Origin: Silene latifolia
Lineage: Eukaryota; Streptophyta; Magnoliopsida; Caryophyllales; Caryophyllaceae
NCBI RefSeq assembly: GCF_048544455.1
Contig: NC_133529.1
Location: forward strand, 56,580,271 to 56,644,270
Reading direction: 5' to 3'
DNA length: 64,000 nt
The notes beneath the pieces are model-generated. The model was not told the origin of the DNA. It ran no database searches and saw only the letters and a program-made list of their open reading frames with translations. The position numbers were made by a program, and so were the translations under genes. Each line of letters starts with the position of its first letter. The first letter of the stretch is position 1. Positions 32,411 to 43,972 of the stretch are shown piece after piece.

Positions 32411-33599
32411 ATGGCGGCCTCAAATACTCTCCGACGACTAGCCGTTAAAGATATTCACTCTGGCAACATTTTCCGTCCACTTCGCTCAATTTCCGCTGCT
32501 CCTTCGATTACCCGCTCCTTCAATACTAACGCTCAGATGGCTAGAGTGGAGGATGATGATGAACATGACGATCGCTCTCATCGTTCTATTTCTCGTCGCG
32601 GTCGCGAATTTCCTGGATTATTCTCAGGTTGTTGTCTTTCGCTCCTTGTCCTATTTCTTGTCTCAATTATCGTTTCAATCATTTGTTTACTCTTTCAATC
32701 GGTGTGAAAAATTTAGATATTTTAATCGAATCTAAATTTTGACCGGAATAAGGTTGTTACGTGAATACATTGGTTTTATTTGAATTTTCATATGAAATAA
32801 TGATCGATGTAATACAATTTGTGATGCTCTGTCACACCAATTTTTTCGAATATCGGTATAATGTTGAAAATCGGTGATGTAATCCAGAATTTTCATTCAT
32901 AATGGTCTTAAATGAATTTGTATGAGGAATGTGGATCTATATAACAGTATTTGTGACGCACGGTTGCACTAAATTCTGTGAATATCGACATGATGTTCAA
33001 AATCAGTGATGTAATTCAGAATTTGTTTTCAGTAATTTGATCATGAAATAGTGATCGATATAAGACTTAACACTGTTTTCAGTTAATTTTACGAAGATCG
33101 GTGTAATGTTGAAAATGGGTGATATAATTGAGAATTTTCATGATGACGCTAATTTTCTTAATATATTTGAATGGCAGATGTGTTTGATCCATTTGCTTCG
33201 ACAAGGAGCGTAAGTCAGCTGATGAACATAATGGACCAGCTCGTAGATAATCCAATCCTTGCTGGTACACGTGGAGTAGGAACGGGAGGAGTGCGGCGAG
33301 GGTGGGATGTTAAAGAGGACGAGGAAGGCCTGCAGCTGAAGGTAGACATGCCGGGGTTAGGCAAGGAGCACGTGAAGGTAGCAGTTGAAGAGAACACTCT
33401 GATTATTAAGGGAGAAGGCGAGAAAGAGACGGAGGAAGAGGAGAGTCGTAGGAGGTACTCGTCTCGAATTGAGCTGACTCCAAATATGTACAAGGTTGAT
33501 GGGATTAAGGCTGAGATGAAGAATGGTGTGCTCAAGGTGGTTGTTCCTAAGGTTAAGGAAGATGAGAGGAAGGATGTTTTCCAAGTTCAGATTGATTAA
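32411..33599 (+). CDS. Mitochondrial small heat-shock protein (212 aa, two exons)
   Basis: Exon 1 is 32411-32627 and exon 2 is 33178-33599. The intron 32628-33177 has G|GTTGTT and TGGCAG|A borders, and codon TCA-G|AT joins as Ser-Asp. Residues 1 to about 45 are rich in Arg, Ser and Ala and lack acidic residues apart from Asp14, a typical mitochondrial presequence. Residues 73-112 ([20 protein letters not shown]) match the mitochondrial HSP22-24 subfamily. The alpha-crystallin domain runs from about 113 to 205 with VDMPGL and [12 protein letters not shown]. The length equals that of plant mitochondrial HSP23.5/23.6. It holds unfolding matrix proteins during heat stress, as oligomers. An upstream heat-shock element supports heat induction. 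Undisrupted; the only intact cellular gene here. Confidence 0.95.
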
Positions 33600-34205
33600 T
33601 TTAGGAATGTTAAAAGTTGAATTTAGTAGCAGAGCTTTTGAATGGTCTAGTTTTTGAGTTGCTAGTTGTAATTTGAGTCAATAAGTTGCATCTTTGGGAC
33701 ATTTTGTTTTGGCTCAATTCTAATTTAATCTGTCGTTCTGTTCTACTTCTAATGTTTTCTTCAATACAAACTTGTGGTACATTTCTACGTTTATTGTAAA
33801 ACCGTCTCTCACGAAAATTTCTCATTGTCCCAAGGCAATCTGCGTATTATCTCAGCCTATTGTTCCCAATTTGAGATTAATTTATTGCCTTCTGCAATTG
33901 GAATGCATCCTACATAATCGGTGCTATATGTATGGTGGATCAAGTAGAGAAGAGGTGAATGATATTTCAAATTGGAGGTGAATGATATTTCAAATTGGTT
34001 TTATATAGAAAGCGCAAAGTAGTGTTATTGCGAGGGACAAGGAAATTAGCCCCAAATGTTCAATTGAAGCGCAAAGTAATGTGCAATTGAGTCTCAGTTT
34101 TTGTCAAATTGTAAGAAGAATAACACTATTTGATTGATGCTGATGTTGATGATAGTTATGGAGCAACATCCCGACTTGGGTTTTCTTAGGTTGCTTCTTT
34201 CTCAT
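33600..34205. other. 3' flank of the small HSP gene
   Basis: Terminator sequence and UTR-like AT-rich DNA. A 21-bp stretch (GAGGTGAATGATATTTCAAA and one more base) is directly repeated at about 33952 and 33976, and GAAGCGCAAAGTA also recurs nearby. No gene is seen. Confidence 0.5.
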
Positions 34206-34293
34206 TGAAGAGTTAAGTATCTAAGAGGGGAGGTGTGAATTAGGTATGTTTTAAAATTTCTACTTAATTTTTATTGTTTTAAAATAAGTTGAT

Positions 34294-35678
34294 TGATAAG
34301 CTCATATAATTACCTTCTATTTACCGTGTTTTATGCATAATAAGCGATACTAGGAAGCGGTTTTGCTTGACTTATGTCTTTATTAACCAATTTCGAGTGT
34401 AGATTTATTATGGAGGTTTTGATCGTGTTTTGGAGGAAGCTCGGGGTGGTTCTAAGTCACAAATGAAGCATGGAAGCAAGCTACAAGAGAACAAGGGAAA
34501 AACCATCCAAGAAAAGAAGCAAAGGAAAAAGTTGAAGCGCGAGTCCAGCAGTCCGGGCGCACCGTGCGCCCCTCCTTATACCATTGGGCGCACCGTGCGC
34601 CTTACCTGGGTTTTATGCGTTTTTAATTACGGGCTCCTTCCAACTTAAGCCCATCATTTCCTCTTTAACCTAGGACTATATATAAGTAAATGCCATTAGG
34701 GATTCACCATCTTATGCTTTATTTTGTTAATCAAGTTGTAATTGAAAAATTATCATCTAATTTGGGTTTGAGATCTATTATGGAGAACTAATCTCCTCTT
34801 CTTAATCCGACTCAAAGGTATAATCTTTGGTTGTAAGACTCCTTAATCTTTTCTTAATTATTATTATTGTTCTTAATCTCTTGTGTTTAATTGCTTAATT
34901 TTGGAATCCTTGTTAGATTATGGTGATTAAGTGTGATTTCCTTGTTACTTAATCTTTTCAAGTTCCTTAATTTACATGTTGTTGGGTTTATTAAGTGTGA
35001 TTTCCTTGTAATCCCATGTTGTAACAACTTGTTATTAAACTAATGAATGTGATTTCTTCTTGGTTTAATTAACATTTGAGAGATTAAGTTGTGATTGCTC
35101 ATTAATTGTGATTTCATTGTGAGTAATTACACCCATTAGATTCCTATTACTTCATCTTCTTGTTAATTAATCTATGTGTGTGATTTCCACAAGAGGAATT
35201 AATAAGTTGGGTCAATTATTAAGTGTGATTTCCTTGTGATTGGCTTCTAATTAAGGGAATTTGGAGATTCAATCTCACTAATAGGCAGGGCAATAACATT
35301 GGTTAAAAGGATTGATTGAGTGGTTTTATCAACTAAAGTGTCTCACTTTATTGAGTTGGATTAAGTCTTTCTTAAACTTGATAATTTTTCTTCTTAAAAC
35401 TTGTTTGATTGATTACTTGTTGTTAACTCTTATTTGAATTTTATTTTGTTACTTTTGAAATCCAAACCAAAAACCCCCCCTTTTTACATACTTGTTGTTA
35501 ATTTGTCACAATTGTTCTAATTGCTCTCTTGATTTCACCATTGCAAAACCCCCCTCCTCTTGAATTCGATCCCATTGCTTGCTACTTTACTAGTTTATAA
35601 TTAGTAATAATTAGTACGTATTGTGGTATATAAATTGTTAATTTGGCCGTCTTAAATAGCGACGTTTTAGGCGTGTCA
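34294..35678 (+). repeat. Athila 5' LTR
   Basis: TGATAAGCTC..GGCGTGTCA. The TATA box TATATATAAG is at 34677-34686. Upstream of it lies the paired inverted repeat (34555-34601). The downstream half is made of imperfect repeats around TTAAGTGTGATTTCCTTGT (at least six between 34920 and 35240). Confidence 0.93.
34555..34601. repeat. Inverted-repeat doublet, 31-bp spacing (5' LTR)
   Basis: GGGCGCACCGTGCGCC at 34555-34570 and 34586-34601. Each has 7-bp arms (GGCGCAC/GTGCGCC) around one C. The start-to-start distance is 31 bp, 75-120 bp upstream of the TATA box. Confidence 0.95.
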
Positions 35679-35683
35679 AATTT

Positions 35684-35701
35684 TGGCGCCGTTGCCGGGG
35701 A
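35684..35701 (+). other. Primer-binding site (tRNA-Asp type)
   Basis: TGGCGCCGTTGCCGGGGA begins five bases after the LTR end. It is complementary to the 3' end of plant tRNA-Asp and typical of Athila. Confidence 0.85.
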
Positions 35702-35838
35702 AGGTAACGGTTTTGCTAGTGTTTTTGTTGGTGTTTTTAGAATAGTTGTGTTAATTAATTTTCACTTCACATTTGTTATTGTCTTGTTCATTACTTGTGT
35801 GAACCTTTTTGATTGTGTGCTTTTGTGTAGAATTGTTT

Positions 35839-37521
35839 ATGGTCAATACTAGGAACTCAAGTGAACCACTTTTTCCATTCAACCCGGAAATTCAAAGATC
35901 ACTTGCTTGGATAGGAGGAGGTATTAGAAGAGAGACCCCGGTTATTCACGAAATTAATCCCGTTACTCAACAAGACCAAGAGGAAGATAACACCTTCTCT
36001 TTTGTTATAGAAACCGTTCCACAACCCGTAAGAATCATCATGGGTGATGCCGAGAATCCACCAAGGAATGATCCACCAAGGGAGGATCCACCAAGGCCTA
36101 GGACCATCAAAGAACTTACCGCCTCGGACCTTACACAAGTCTCCTTGTGTATATCATTTCCGGCCTTAGCGGAAAATGCCACCTTTGAACTCAAGTCCGG
36201 GCTAATTCACCAATTGCCCCAATTCCACGGAACTAGTATGGAAGATCCCAATAAGCATCTAAACAAATTCCACGTAGTTTGCTCAAGCATGAAGCCTAAT
36301 GGGGTTACCGACGAGCAACTTCAACTAAGAGCCTTCCCTTTTTCAGTCAAGGACGCAGCAAATGATTGGCTTTACTATCTCCCCACCGGGAGCATTACTA
36401 CTTGGAATCACATGAAGAAGGCTTTCCTAGAGAAGTATTTTCCCGCTAGTCTCTCCTCTCAACTAAAGAAAGAAATAATTAATGTTGAACAAATGGATGG
36501 AGAGAACTTGTATGAGTATTGAGAGAGGTTCAAACAACTTCTTGCTAGTTGTACATACCATGGGTATACCGACCACGACCTACTCTTGAACTTTTGTGGT
36601 GGTCTCCTTGAGGATGATGATAGAATGATTAAAGCCGCTACACAAGGAGGGATTGAGTACATGTCTGTCCAAGAGGCAAATGACTTGATTGAAATATTAG
36701 TGGGAAGTTCTAGGAATTTTGGGAGGAGAGTCAAAAAGGCAAGTGTGACATCTTCTTCAAAGCAAAACTCCAACCATATGGAAGACAAAGTCGATTTTCT
36801 TACCAACTTGGTTAAGGAACTTGCAAAAGGGAATGGGAGTACATCTCATGTGAAATTTTGTGGTCTTTGTAATGATCCAACCCATCCCACCGATGGGTGT
36901 CCATCTTTGCAAACGGAGGATGCAAGTGAAGTGGTGAATGCTCTTGGGTTTAGGAATTTTGACCCCTATTCCAATACTTACAATGAGGGGTGGAAATTGC
37001 ACCCAAATATGGGTTGGGGTGGAAATCAAAATCAAAACCAAAAGGGGCCCTCAAACTCTTCATTTCAAAAGCCAAACCAAAATCAAAACCAATCACAAAA
37101 TTACTGGGAGGATATGATGAAAACACTTGCCGCCAATCAAGTGGCTTTGCAAGCCAATACCAAGGATTTCCAAACCGCCGTGCTTCAACAAAATCGGCTC
37201 ACCGAATCTAGGATTGGTAACCTTGAGACCCAAGTTGGTCAAATTCTCAACACACTCACTACACAATCCACTCAAGGGGGGAGCCTCCCTTCTCACACAA
37301 TTCCTCCACCCACCAAGGAACAAGCAAAAGCGGTTTCTTTGAGGAATGGTAGAGAGTTGGTAGAGGCACCCAAGGGCCCTAAGAAATCAAGGCCACTTCC
37401 CATTGTTCATGAAGTGGAGGATGTAGTTGAAGATGAAATTGAAGTAGTGGTGGAACATGGGAAAGCATCTACACCGGAGCAAGAGAGGGTAAATGAACCA
37501 CTACCGGAATACGAGCCATAA
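35839..37521 (+). pseudogene. Athila gag
   Basis: Starts MVNTRNSSEPLFPF. A capsid-like retrotransposon gag region follows (LTASDLTQVSLCISFPALAE, LPQFHGTSMEDPNKHL, TWNHMKKAFLEKYFP). There is a stop at 36520-36522 where YEYWERFKQL would read through (TGG to TGA), then a CCHC knuckle CGLCNDPTHPTDGC and an Asn/Gln-rich linker. A second stop is at 37519-37521 before APFPSALND. It packages element RNA. The product is broken at least twice. Confidence 0.9.
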
Positions 37522-38151
37522 GCTCCCTTTCCAAGTGCTTTGAATGACACAAGGGTCATTGATAAGAAGACCTCAAGCCTCTATGATATTTTTCGAAAGG
37601 TGGAGGTAAACATCCCTCTACTTGACCTTCTTAGTAGTGTGCCAAAACATGCTAAATTTTTGAAAGAATTGTGCACTACTAAGAGGATCAACAAAGGTAA
37701 AAGTATGAAGAAAGTGAGGGCTAGTGAACATGTCTCGGCTATGTTTCAAAAGGGTTTACCACAAAAATGTGGTGATCCGAGCATGTTCACTATTCCTTGC
37801 AAGATTGGTGAATTGGAGTGCCAAAGAGCCATGCTCGATTTGGGTGCTTCAATCAATGTTTTACCTCACTATCTTTATGAGTCTCTAAAGTTGGGACCTT
37901 TGAAACCAACTCATGTGGTTATTTCATTAGCCGATAGATCTAACATTTACCCCAAGAGAATCATTGAGGATGTTTTGGTCAAGGTGGGGGAAATGATTTT
38001 CCCCGCCGACTTCTATGTGATCGAAATGGAGCTCGAAAAAGGTTCCACTCCCATCCTCTTGGGAAGACCTTTCATGAAGACCTCAAACACTAAGATAGAT
38101 GTGTCTAGTGGATGTCTTACCATGGAATTTGAAGGTGAAAAGATTAAATAG
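37522..38151 (+). pseudogene. Athila protease region
   Basis: In frame with gag after the TAA. The aspartic protease motif is MLDLGASINVLPHYLYESL, the Athila variant of DSG/DTG, and a second motif is STPILLGRPFMKTSNTKID. It stops at TAG 38149-38151 just before NIYEAMKYP. It would cleave the polyprotein. Confidence 0.85.
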
Positions 38152-38166
38152 AACATCTATGAGGCA

Positions 38167-39284
38167 ATGAAATATCCCACCGAGACTTCTTCACTATGCT
38201 ATTTGGAAATATTCGAACCTATTGTTCAAACCTTCTATGAATTAAGTAAAGATGATTCTTTGGATATTGCATTGACCAATGGAATGCTTGGAGAAGATAT
38301 TGGGTATGATTTGTCTTGTAATTTGCAGGAAACTATTCCAGACTTGGAAGCAACCCCATTCATGGAAGATTGGGAAGAAATCGAAACAAGAAACAGGGCA
38401 GCAGTTCAGGCGCACCGTGCGCCCAACCCTGTCCATCAGGGCGCACCGTGCGCCCAGACCCCTGTCCATGATTTTTGTTTCATTTATTCCTCTTTGTTGG
38501 AAGAGTTACCAAAGGAGAGACCTATTCCCTCAATAGTGAAGGCTCCTATTGTTGAGTTAAAGCCCTTGCCAAGTCACTTGAAGTATGTTTTTCTAGGGGA
38601 AGAAGAAACTTTGCCCGTCATTATTTCAAGCAAGCTTGCAAGTAGCCAAGAAGACTCTCTCATTCAAGTTTTAAAGAAGCACACGGAGGCTATTGGATGG
38701 ACAATGGCCGACATCAAGGGGATAAGCCCAACATTGTATATGTATAGGATTCTTTTGGACGAAGAAACCAAACCCGTTCGCCAACCGCAAAGGCGTTTGA
38801 ACCCTGGCCTCCTATGATGGAAGTTGTGAAGAAAGAGGTACTCAAACTTCTACATGTAGGTATGATCTACCCTATCTCGGATAGTCAATGGGTTAGTCCA
38901 ACCCAAGTTGTTCCAAAGAAGTCCGGGCTAACGGTAGTCGAAAACCAAGACGGTGTCTCGATTCCCATCCAAGTTCAAAATGGGTGGCGAGTTTGTATCG
39001 ACTACCGTAGGCTAAATGCGATCACTCAGAAAGACCATTTTCCGCTTCCTTTCATGGATCAAATGTTGGAAAGGTTAGCGGGAAAATCTTATTATTGTTT
39101 TTTGGACGGTTACTCGGGCTACTTTCAAATCCCTATAGCACCCGAGGACCAAACAAAAACAACCTTCACATGCCCCTTTGGGACGTTTGCGTACCGCAAA
39201 ATGCCTTTTGGCCTTTGTAATGCGCCCGGAACGTTTCAAAGGTGCATGATGAGCATTTTTTCAAAACATGGAGGATTTTATTGA
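38167..39284 (+). pseudogene. Athila linker and reverse transcriptase, first half
   Basis: Linker residues include a translated copy of the inverted-repeat doublet (AHRAPNPVHQGAPCAQ). RT follows with VCIDYRRLNAITQKDHFPLP and YCFLDGYSGYFQIPIAPEDQ. An extra GGCCT-like 5-base stretch near 38808 shifts the frame (LNPGLL stop; MMEVVKKEV in the next frame). An extra A in TCAAAACATGG near 39262 shifts it again. Confidence 0.88.
38408..38454. repeat. Inverted-repeat doublet, 31-bp spacing (coding copy)
   Basis: GGCGCACCGTGCGCC units in the windows 38408-38423 and 38439-38454, the same 31-bp distance as in the LTR but with a different spacer. Here it lies in the linker between protease and RT and is read in frame. 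Confidence 0.95.
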
Positions 39285-40425
39285 GGTATTCATGGACGAT
39301 TTCACCGTCCACGGTGAATCATTTAAGGATTGTTTGAGTCACTTAACTTGGGTCCTCCAACATTGCATTGAAACCAACCTTGTACTTAACCATGAGAAAT
39401 GTCATTTTATGGTTGAGGAAGGAATAGTGTTGGGACATGTTGTGTCCTTTAGGGGAATTGAGGTCGATAAGGCCAAGGTCGATACCATTCGCACCTTGCC
39501 TTATCCTACTAATGTGCGTGAAGTGAGATCTTTCTTTGGTCATGCCGGCTTCTATCGGCGTTTCATCAAGGACTTCTCCAAGATTGTCGCCCCTTTGTGC
39601 AAACTTCTTCAAAAGAAAAGTGAATTTATTATGAGTGAAGAATGTAAGAAAGCTTTTGATACACTCAAAGAGAAGTTGATCACGGCTCCCATTATTCAAG
39701 CACCCAATTGGAATGAGCCATTTGAAATAATGGCGGATGCAAGCAACTATGCCCTTGGCGCGGTTTTAGGCCAAAGGGTAGGAAAGCTACCTCATGTCAT
39801 TCAATATGCCTCCACCATGATGAATGAAGCTCAACGGAATTATACCACCATCGAAAAAGAATTCCTTGCGGTAGTGTTTGCTCTAGAGAAGTTCCGCTCT
39901 TACATCCTAGGAGCTAAAACCATCATCTTCACCGACCATATGGCCTTGAGGCACCTTGCCTCTAAGAAAGAATCTAAGCCCCGATTTATGCGGTGGGTGT
40001 TGCTTTTGAGTGAATTTGAGATTGAGATCAAAGATAAGAAAGGCTCCACCAACACGGTGGCGGACCACCTTAGTAGAATCATCCAAGAAGACTCCTTAGT
40101 GCCACAAGTTCCAATCAAGGAGACCTTCCCGGATGAATCTCTTCTTGCCTTGATGTCTACCGAACCTTGGTATGCACACATAGTGAATTACTTGGTCTTG
40201 AACAAGTTTCCTTCAGGTTTTACTCGACATCAAAAAGACAAAGTCAAAAGTGATTCCAAGTATTATGTGTGGGATGATCCTTACTTGTGGAAATTTTGTG
40301 CATATCAAGTAGCAAGGAGGTGTGTGCCGGATACCGAAATTATGTCAATTCTCCGGTTTTGCCACGAGTATGCTTGTGGGGGGTCACTTTGGTGCAAAGA
40401 AGACGGCCAAGAAAGTGTTGGATAG
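39268..40425 (+). pseudogene. Athila reverse transcriptase second half and RNase H
   Basis: RT catalytic motif EVFMDDFTVHG. Then the connection (VREVRSFFGHAGFYRRFIKDF) and Ty3-type RNase H (FEIMADASNYALGAVLGQ, TIEKEFLAVVFALEKFRSYI, TDHMALRHL, NTVADHLSRI). The frame shifts near 40370 within CGGSLWCK, where [12 protein letters not shown] continues in the next frame. Confidence 0.92.
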
Positions 40426-41464
40426 TGGTTTCTTTTGGCCAACACTTTTTAGAGATGCACACTCCTTGGTTAAGGCTTGCGATAGATGCCAAAGAGTTGG
40501 CAACATTTCAAGACGAGGGGAAATGCCACAAACCCCAATGATCTATTGTGAGATATTCGATGTGTGGGGCATTAACTTCATGGGACCATTCCCCGCATCT
40601 TGTGGTTACATTTACATCCTTTTGGCGGTGGACTACGTCTCCAAGTGGGTGGAGGCTAAGGCCACCAAGACCGATGATGCAAAGGTGGTTGGAGAATTCA
40701 TTAAAACCAACATCTTCTCTCGATTTGTTTTTTCTAAAGCTTTGATAAGTGACCGTGGAACTCATTTTTACAACAAGGCTATTGGAGCTTTACTCAAAAA
40801 GTATGGGGTAATTCATAAGGTATATATGGCCTATCACCCTCAAACCAACGGCCAAGCCGAGGTTTCTAATAGGGAGATCAAGGCTATACTTGAGAAGACG
40901 GTGAATCCCGATCGCAAGGATTGGAGTTTGAGATTGGATGATGCTTTGTGGGTATATCGCACGGCCTACAAAAGACCAATAGGGATGTCCCCTTACCGCC
41001 TACTTTTCGGGAAACCATGTCACTTGCCCGTGGAGCTTGAGCATCGGGCTTATTGGGCGGTCAAGTCGTTCAATTTGCAAATGAATGAAGTGGGCCTTCA
41101 TAGGAAACTTCAACTCCAAGAATTGGAGGAAATTCGAAATGATTCTTATGAGAGTGCGTTGGTTTACAAGGCAAAGACAATAACATGGAATGACAATATG
41201 ATTGCAAGAAGAGTATTTCAAGTTGGGGAGAAAGTCTTGCTTTTCCAAAATCGTCTTTGACTTTTCTCGGGAAAATTGCGCTCTAGATGGATGCGACCAT
41301 ATGAGGTGGTGAAAGTTTTTCCACATGGAGAAATAGAGATCAAGTGCTTAAAGACCGGAAAAGTCTTGAAAGTGAATGGACAACGACTTAAGCATTATTA
41401 TGAAGGCATTGAAGCGGGTGAAGTGGAAACACTACATCTTATTGATCCCATTTACGAGGCTTAA
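40372..41464 (+). pseudogene. Athila integrase
   Basis: HHCC finger ([21 protein letters not shown]) and core [25 protein letters not shown] and [16 protein letters not shown]. The C-terminal part is WMRPYEVVKVFPHGEIEIK. One stop, TGA 41258-41260 (LFQNRL stop LFSGKL, CGA to TGA), then the natural end at 41462-41464. Inserts cDNA into the genome; broken here. Confidence 0.9.
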
Positions 41465-42448
41465 TGGAAAGTGCAACCTTGTCGATCCATCGACGTTAAA
41501 TAAATGGCAAACCTTTGTAAATAGTTCTTTCCCTTGCATATTTACATTTCGCTTTGCATTTTAATTCCGTAATTGCATTTTTGAATTAATTTCCTTCTAA
41601 TTTAATATTGCATGCATTTTAAATTACCGTTCATGTCATTTTAGAGTAGGTTAATGTGTGTTTGAGTGTGAAGGTTTCTAACCTAAGGTGAATTCGTGAA
41701 GAATGGAAGTATGCGAGCTAAAAAAATCGGCAAAAAAAGGAAGGATTGGAGATGAAAAAGCCACGATTCCAGCGCACTGGGCGCACCGTGCGCCCTCCTT
41801 AACCCCATTGGGTGCACCGTGCGCCTACCCCTCAACCAGCCCGTCAAAAAAATGAAATACCCGACATTTGCTCCATGTTTCCCCTAATTCTTCATTTGTT
41901 CATCTTCCCCAACTCAAAAACCCAAATTCAATTCTCCCAACTCCCTCAAATCTTAATCAAATTCAACAAAATCAAGTGCAAAATCATCTTTAATCATCAA
42001 CAAGTTTATTTCCACTGCAATTTTCGCGAGCAAGGTGCTGAAAATCGCCGTTTGGTGCCGCGAAATCCAACCTAGGGTTTCGAAATTCATCAATTTTGTG
42101 AAGTTTTTTGGGTTGTTATTGGGTTAAGGGACTTATTTGGGCATTCTTGTATCAATTTCCGCATCAAACAACAACTACAAGGATCAAAGGGAGATATAAC
42201 ACCTTATTCTTATCCTTGTCCATTATTAGTCCAAAAAATTCGAAATTCCTTGCTTAATTTCGATTTTTTTTGCTTTCATTTGTTGTTGTTAATGGTCCTT
42301 AGCCATTTTCTAAACTTGTGGGGTGATTTTTCCTTAAGCAAATAGTTAGTAAACACTACACTCAAGTAGTGCCTACCAAATGTTTGTTGAAAGTCCCCAC
42401 CCAATTGTTTTTCCAAAAACTTGTGTTTTGTGAGAATTTTGAGTTACT
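41465..42448. other. Athila spacer between pol and the third ORF
   Basis: Non-coding, AT-rich. It includes a third copy of the inverted-repeat doublet: GGGCGCACCGTGCGCC at 41779-41794 and a one-mismatch copy at 41810-41825, again 31 bp apart. The surrounding 60 bp (CCAGC..CCTCCTTA..CCATTGGG) also resemble the LTR segment. Confidence 0.85.
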
Positions 42449-43972
42449 ATGGGAAAGACCAAGGAAAGCGCGGCTTCTTAATCAAAGGGGAAGAAGAGAG
42501 CCGCCCCTTCTCAACCAACCTAAGAGTATTTAGGCCGGGAGGCATTGTCGGGCACGACCCTTACCAATTTCAAAAAGCTTGACGCTAAGTCCTCGGTTGT
42601 GACCACTAAGTTTCTTTATTCTTATACTCTTGAAAGATTGGGTATGTTGCCAATGACTAGACTTTTATTGGAGAAGGTGGGTTTAGATACTTGCATTGAT
42701 GAGAAAATTGTCACAAGGAGGAGAAACACACTTGAATTCCTTGCCTCCTTAGAAAAGGTCACATTGGGAAGGGATAAAGTTCCGGGAATCAAATTCCGGA
42801 CTTGCAAGACACTTCACACCATGACATTTGACCAAATACGACAAGCCCTTCACATCACTAAAGTCCCCGAACCCGTCCCCATTGACCTAGCCGGAGTGAG
42901 TGCTTTTTGGCTCGCTATCACCGGTGATGCAAGAGACAGAAATAGCAAAAACACCAACCTTCCCTACCCCCCCCCCCTTCGGACTGTGAGTCAGCACATA
43001 AACACGAACTACCTTGTACAAACCGAACCCACAAAAATGAATGAAAAATTTTTGGGTTGTTTATGGGCAATGACTCCGGAGGGGAAGGGGATTCCGGATT
43101 GGGCCGGGATGTTCATTGATGGATGTTTGGAACTTCAAAAGCATCCCACGGACACCATCTACATTGGTGGGATGATTGAGAAGCTAGTGTGTGCATTAGA
43201 GGTCCCCCTTGAGGAGGGCATGTCGGCTCTTGTGGGGAATAGTTGGATGGATCACCTATGTTTCGGGGGAATGGGTATGTTTGAGGTTGTCGAAGAACAC
43301 CCCCTCCGAGTCATATAGAAAATGGGTGGCAGCTCTAACGCCAAGAACTACATGTACCTCCCCCGCCCCCATGACTCTCCTTTGGGGTGGGGAAAAGCCG
43401 CCGATTTCTATATGGTCCCGGATGATGAGTTTGCAAACCTATGGATTGACCGAGCTTATCTTGTCCAAGCGGAGGAAGTGCGTGAGGGTGGCCAACAACA
43501 AGGTGGGTTGGAATTTCCCCACGTTGGTGATCCTCCCTTTGACCAACCAATGCCCGATGTACAACAAGATCAACAACAACACCCATCACCTCCATTTTCT
43601 TCCTTTCAACCGGAAATGCCTTTTGATTTTCATCAATGGATAATGGGGGTTAATTCTCAATTGACCACCATTCATCAAAATGTCAACCAAGTGAGGGAGG
43701 ATGCCAATGCAAGGTGGAACATTCTAGAGCAACGCCACCAATATTATCAAGAGGACATGGAAGAACAACGCTTTGTCCAAAATGCTAACTATGACATGTT
43801 GGTGGCTCTCAACAATTTCCACATTCAAGGCTTTCCTAACATTTATCATGGCTATGATCAAGCTTGCGTGGATGAAAACAATGCCACCATGGCACGGTTC
43901 TCATCCCGAAGACAAGGAAGAAGAGGAGGAGGGCACCCGGGAAGTGGGGGTGCCTCTAGTTCACATTCTTGA
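42449..43972 (+). pseudogene. Athila third ORF (env-position, unknown function)
   Basis: Begins MGKTKESAAS, then stops at TAA (twice before 42530), and is open from about 42530: LTNFKKLDAKSSVVTTKFLY, RNTLEFLASLEKV, TMTFDQIRQALHI. This resembles the conserved domain of Athila downstream ORFs. It is interrupted by TAG 43316-43318 and continues MGGSSNAKNYMYLPRP to a Gln-rich end. No signal peptide or membrane segment is obvious, so calling it an envelope would not be justified. A C-run near 42967-42977 lies inside it. Confidence 0.75.

Noticed and set aside
32553-32735. Alternative overlapping ORFs in the small HSP gene
   Set aside because: They run across the exon-intron border in the wrong frame; the two-exon model gives an exact family match.
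34430-34648. ORF of 72 codons in the Athila 5' LTR
   Set aside because: Its start and end lie in non-coding LTR sequence, it is disrupted in the 3' LTR copy, and it has no recognisable domain.
35839-43972. Idea that the Athila was mobilised in trans as an already dead copy
   Set aside because: About 3 percent LTR divergence can by itself account for this number of stops and frameshifts after insertion.
42449-43972. Calling the third Athila ORF an envelope gene
   Set aside because: No signal peptide, transmembrane segment or cysteine pattern is visible.
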